Source: Bacteroidales bacterium UBA5833
Lineage (GTDB): Bacteria; Bacteroidota; Bacteroidia; Bacteroidales; Lentimicrobiaceae
Assembly (NCBI GenBank): GCA_002433025.1
Contig: DJGZ01000043.1
Coordinates: forward strand, 1 to 41,561
Direction of reading: 5' to 3'
DNA length: 41,561 nucleotides
Shown: positions 40,403 to 41,561 of the stretch, piece by piece
Numbering within the stretch: position 1 is the first letter of the stretch
Layout of the letters: every line of letters starts with the position of its first letter
The notes under the pieces: generated by a model
Told to the model about the DNA's origin: nothing
What the model saw: only the letters and a program-made list of their open reading frames with translations
Database searches by the model: none
Program-made: the position numbers and the translations under genes

Positions 40403-41464
40403 ATGGGAAAACAGATCAACGGAATTCAGCAACTGGGGGTAGGCGTCACTGACATTCAGGAAGCATTCGCCTGGTACCGCCGGGTTTTCGGGATGGATAT
40501 CAAGATGTTTGAAGAGGCCGCCATGGCCGAGCTGATGCTGCCCCACACCGAGGGCGAGCCCCGCGAACGGCACGCCATCCTGGCGCTGAACCTCGAAGGG
40601 GGCGGCGGCTTTGAAATATGGCAGCACACCGGAAAAAAGCCCGAGTATCCCGCGTTTGAGCTGAAATTGGGCGACCTGGGCATCTTTGCCGGCAAGCTGA
40701 AAACCGCCGATGCACAGAATGCCTATAGTTACTTCAGGAATTTGAACCTCAATCTGCTAACAGGCATCACTACCGATCCGGAAGGGAAGCAGCATTTCTA
40801 CCTTAAAGATGTGTACAACAACACCTGGGAAGTGTGCAGCGAACCTTATGTGTTTAAGAAGCAGAAATCGGTCACCGGGGGTGTTTATGGCGCGGTGATC
40901 GGTGTGCAGGATATGGAAGCCAGTCTGCCGGTTTATCAGCAGATCCTGGGCTACGACCGGGTGGCTTACGATGTAAGCGGACAGTTTGACGACCTGCAGG
41001 GGCTGGCGGGCGGCGGGGGTAGTTTCCGCCGGGTATTGCTCCGCCATTCGCATACGCCCGACGGGGCCTTCAGCCCGATGTTCGGCCCCTCTTGCATTGA
41101 GCTGCTGCAGGCGCTTGACAGGCAGCCCCGTTCCATTTATGAGGGCAGACTCTGGGGCGATCCCGGTTTTATCCATCTCTGCTACGACATCAACGGCATG
41201 GATGAGCTGCGTGAAGAGGTGAAGGAAAAAGGATTTCCTTTTACCGTCGACAGCGCCCGCGATATGGATACTTTTGATATGGGGGAGGCCGCCGGCAGCT
41301 TCAGTTACATACAGGCGCCCGAAGGTACTTTGATAGAATTTGTGGAAACCCACAAAATCCCCCTGCTCAAACGCCTGGGTTGGTCCCTCGACCTTACCAA
41401 ACGTAAGCCCGGCCCCCTGCCACGCTGGATGTTCAGCCTCTTCAGCCTGATGCGGGTGAAGTAA
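40403..41464 (+). CDS. Two-domain VOC (glyoxalase-fold) protein
   Basis: A 353-residue protein with two vicinal-oxygen-chelate modules. Module 1 covers about 5-145 (QLGVGVTDIQEAFAWYRRVFGMD...FYLKDVYNNTWEV). Module 2 covers about 155-312 (GAVIGVQDMEASLPVYQQILGYD...FSYIQAPEGTLIEFVE). Potential metal ligands include H262-type residues in FIHLCYDI and the final Glu of IEFVE, as in ring-cleaving dioxygenases or 4-hydroxyphenylpyruvate dioxygenase-like folds. I cannot confirm the full ligand set, so the reaction is unassigned. A basic C-terminal tail (RKPGPLPRWMFSLF) is unusual. It is the operon partner of the SDR gene. Confidence 0.85.
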   Translation: MGKQINGIQQLGVGVTDIQEAFAWYRRVFGMDIKMFEEAAMAELMLPHTEGEPRERHAILALNLEGGGGFEIWQHTGKKPEYPAFELKLGDLGIFAGKLKTADAQNAYSYFRNLNLNLLTGITTDPEGKQHFYLKDVYNNTWEVCSEPYVFKKQKSVTGGVYGAVIGVQDMEASLPVYQQILGYDRVAYDVSGQFDDLQGLAGGGGSFRRVLLRHSHTPDGAFSPMFGPSCIELLQALDRQPRSIYEGRLWGDPGFIHLCYDINGMDELREEVKEKGFPFTVDSARDMDTFDMGEAAGSFSYIQAPEGTLIEFVETHKIPLLKRLGWSLDLTKRKPGPLPRWMFSLFSLMRVK

Positions 41465-41469
41465 TTCCG

Positions 41470-41561
41470 GCATGTAAACCTCGGTTCCACCTGAAGTCAG
41501 CGTGCGTCTCCTGCGCGTGCCACGGACTCTGCGAAGAGAAAAAAACCACAATAGGCACAAC
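41470..41561. repeat. Possible edge of a GC-rich intergenic repeat
   Basis: After the VOC gene the strand has GCGTGCGTCTCCTGCGCGTG, a repeated GCGTGC/GCGCGTGC pattern, in sequence with no gene. The window ends here. I cannot show that it is repeated elsewhere; composition and position suggest it. Confidence 0.25.

Noticed and set aside
40757..41560. Minus-strand frame of 267 codons at the right edge
   Set aside because: It is antisense to the VOC gene and reaches the window end. The plus-strand frame carries the recognisable domains.

Overview
The window reads as chromosome of a member of the Bacteroidota, most likely Bacteroidales-like. The signs are Bacteroidota-type promoters (TTG, about 19-21 bases, then TAnnTTTG), five secreted proteins with type IX secretion (T9SS) C-terminal sorting domains, GIN-domain and DUF5686-type envelope proteins, and a general lack of Shine-Dalgarno sequences. 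I see no phage, transposase, plasmid or CRISPR region. Most genes are housekeeping or cell-envelope genes. The less ordinary material is in the intergenic DNA.

Layout. Bases 1-280 carry, on the minus strand, two well-spaced tandem promoters and a boxA-like leader. I read this as the start of a ribosomal RNA operon whose 16S gene lies just off the left edge. Next come a T9SS-exported GH13 alpha-amylase-family enzyme (484-3312) and a 7TM sensor histidine kinase (3474-5282), both on the minus strand. From 5710 the plus strand carries a tandem UspA protein, an HD-domain hydrolase and NAD-dependent DNA ligase (ligA). A minus-strand operon (9448-12413) encodes an ECF sigma factor, a putative membrane anti-sigma factor and two exported adhesin-like proteins. 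After it are a T9SS Asp-box-like protein (12591), a translationally coupled EamA transporter and saccharopine-dehydrogenase-family enzyme (14013-16084), and a small lipoprotein (16337).

Bases 16931-18020 are gene-poor: a tRNA with CAT anticodon, a decayed copy of it interrupted by a palindrome, and several short repeats. Then follow a GreA/GreB-family factor, a T9SS receptor-L-like protein, a hybrid histidine kinase with two receiver domains, uvrA, and a second ECF sigma factor with an unusually strong Shine-Dalgarno. A possible small gene (25708-25911) has its own terminator. A beta-lactamase-family lipoprotein and a barrel-like outer-membrane protein form an operon with a clear promoter.

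The right third holds two large T9SS cargo proteins (28199-30766 and 36529-39216), a 0.9-kb intergenic region with a cluster of REP-like inverted repeats (31211-31414), a DUF5686-type protein followed by a flavoprotein, an OB-fold-like lipoprotein, and an SDR/VOC gene pair. The last 90 bases look like the edge of another repeat.

No unmistakably new multi-gene system is visible. The best leads are the rRNA promoter region at the left edge, the interrupted tRNA relic, the inverted-repeat cluster, the ECF/GIN operon and the leader of the second sigma-factor gene.
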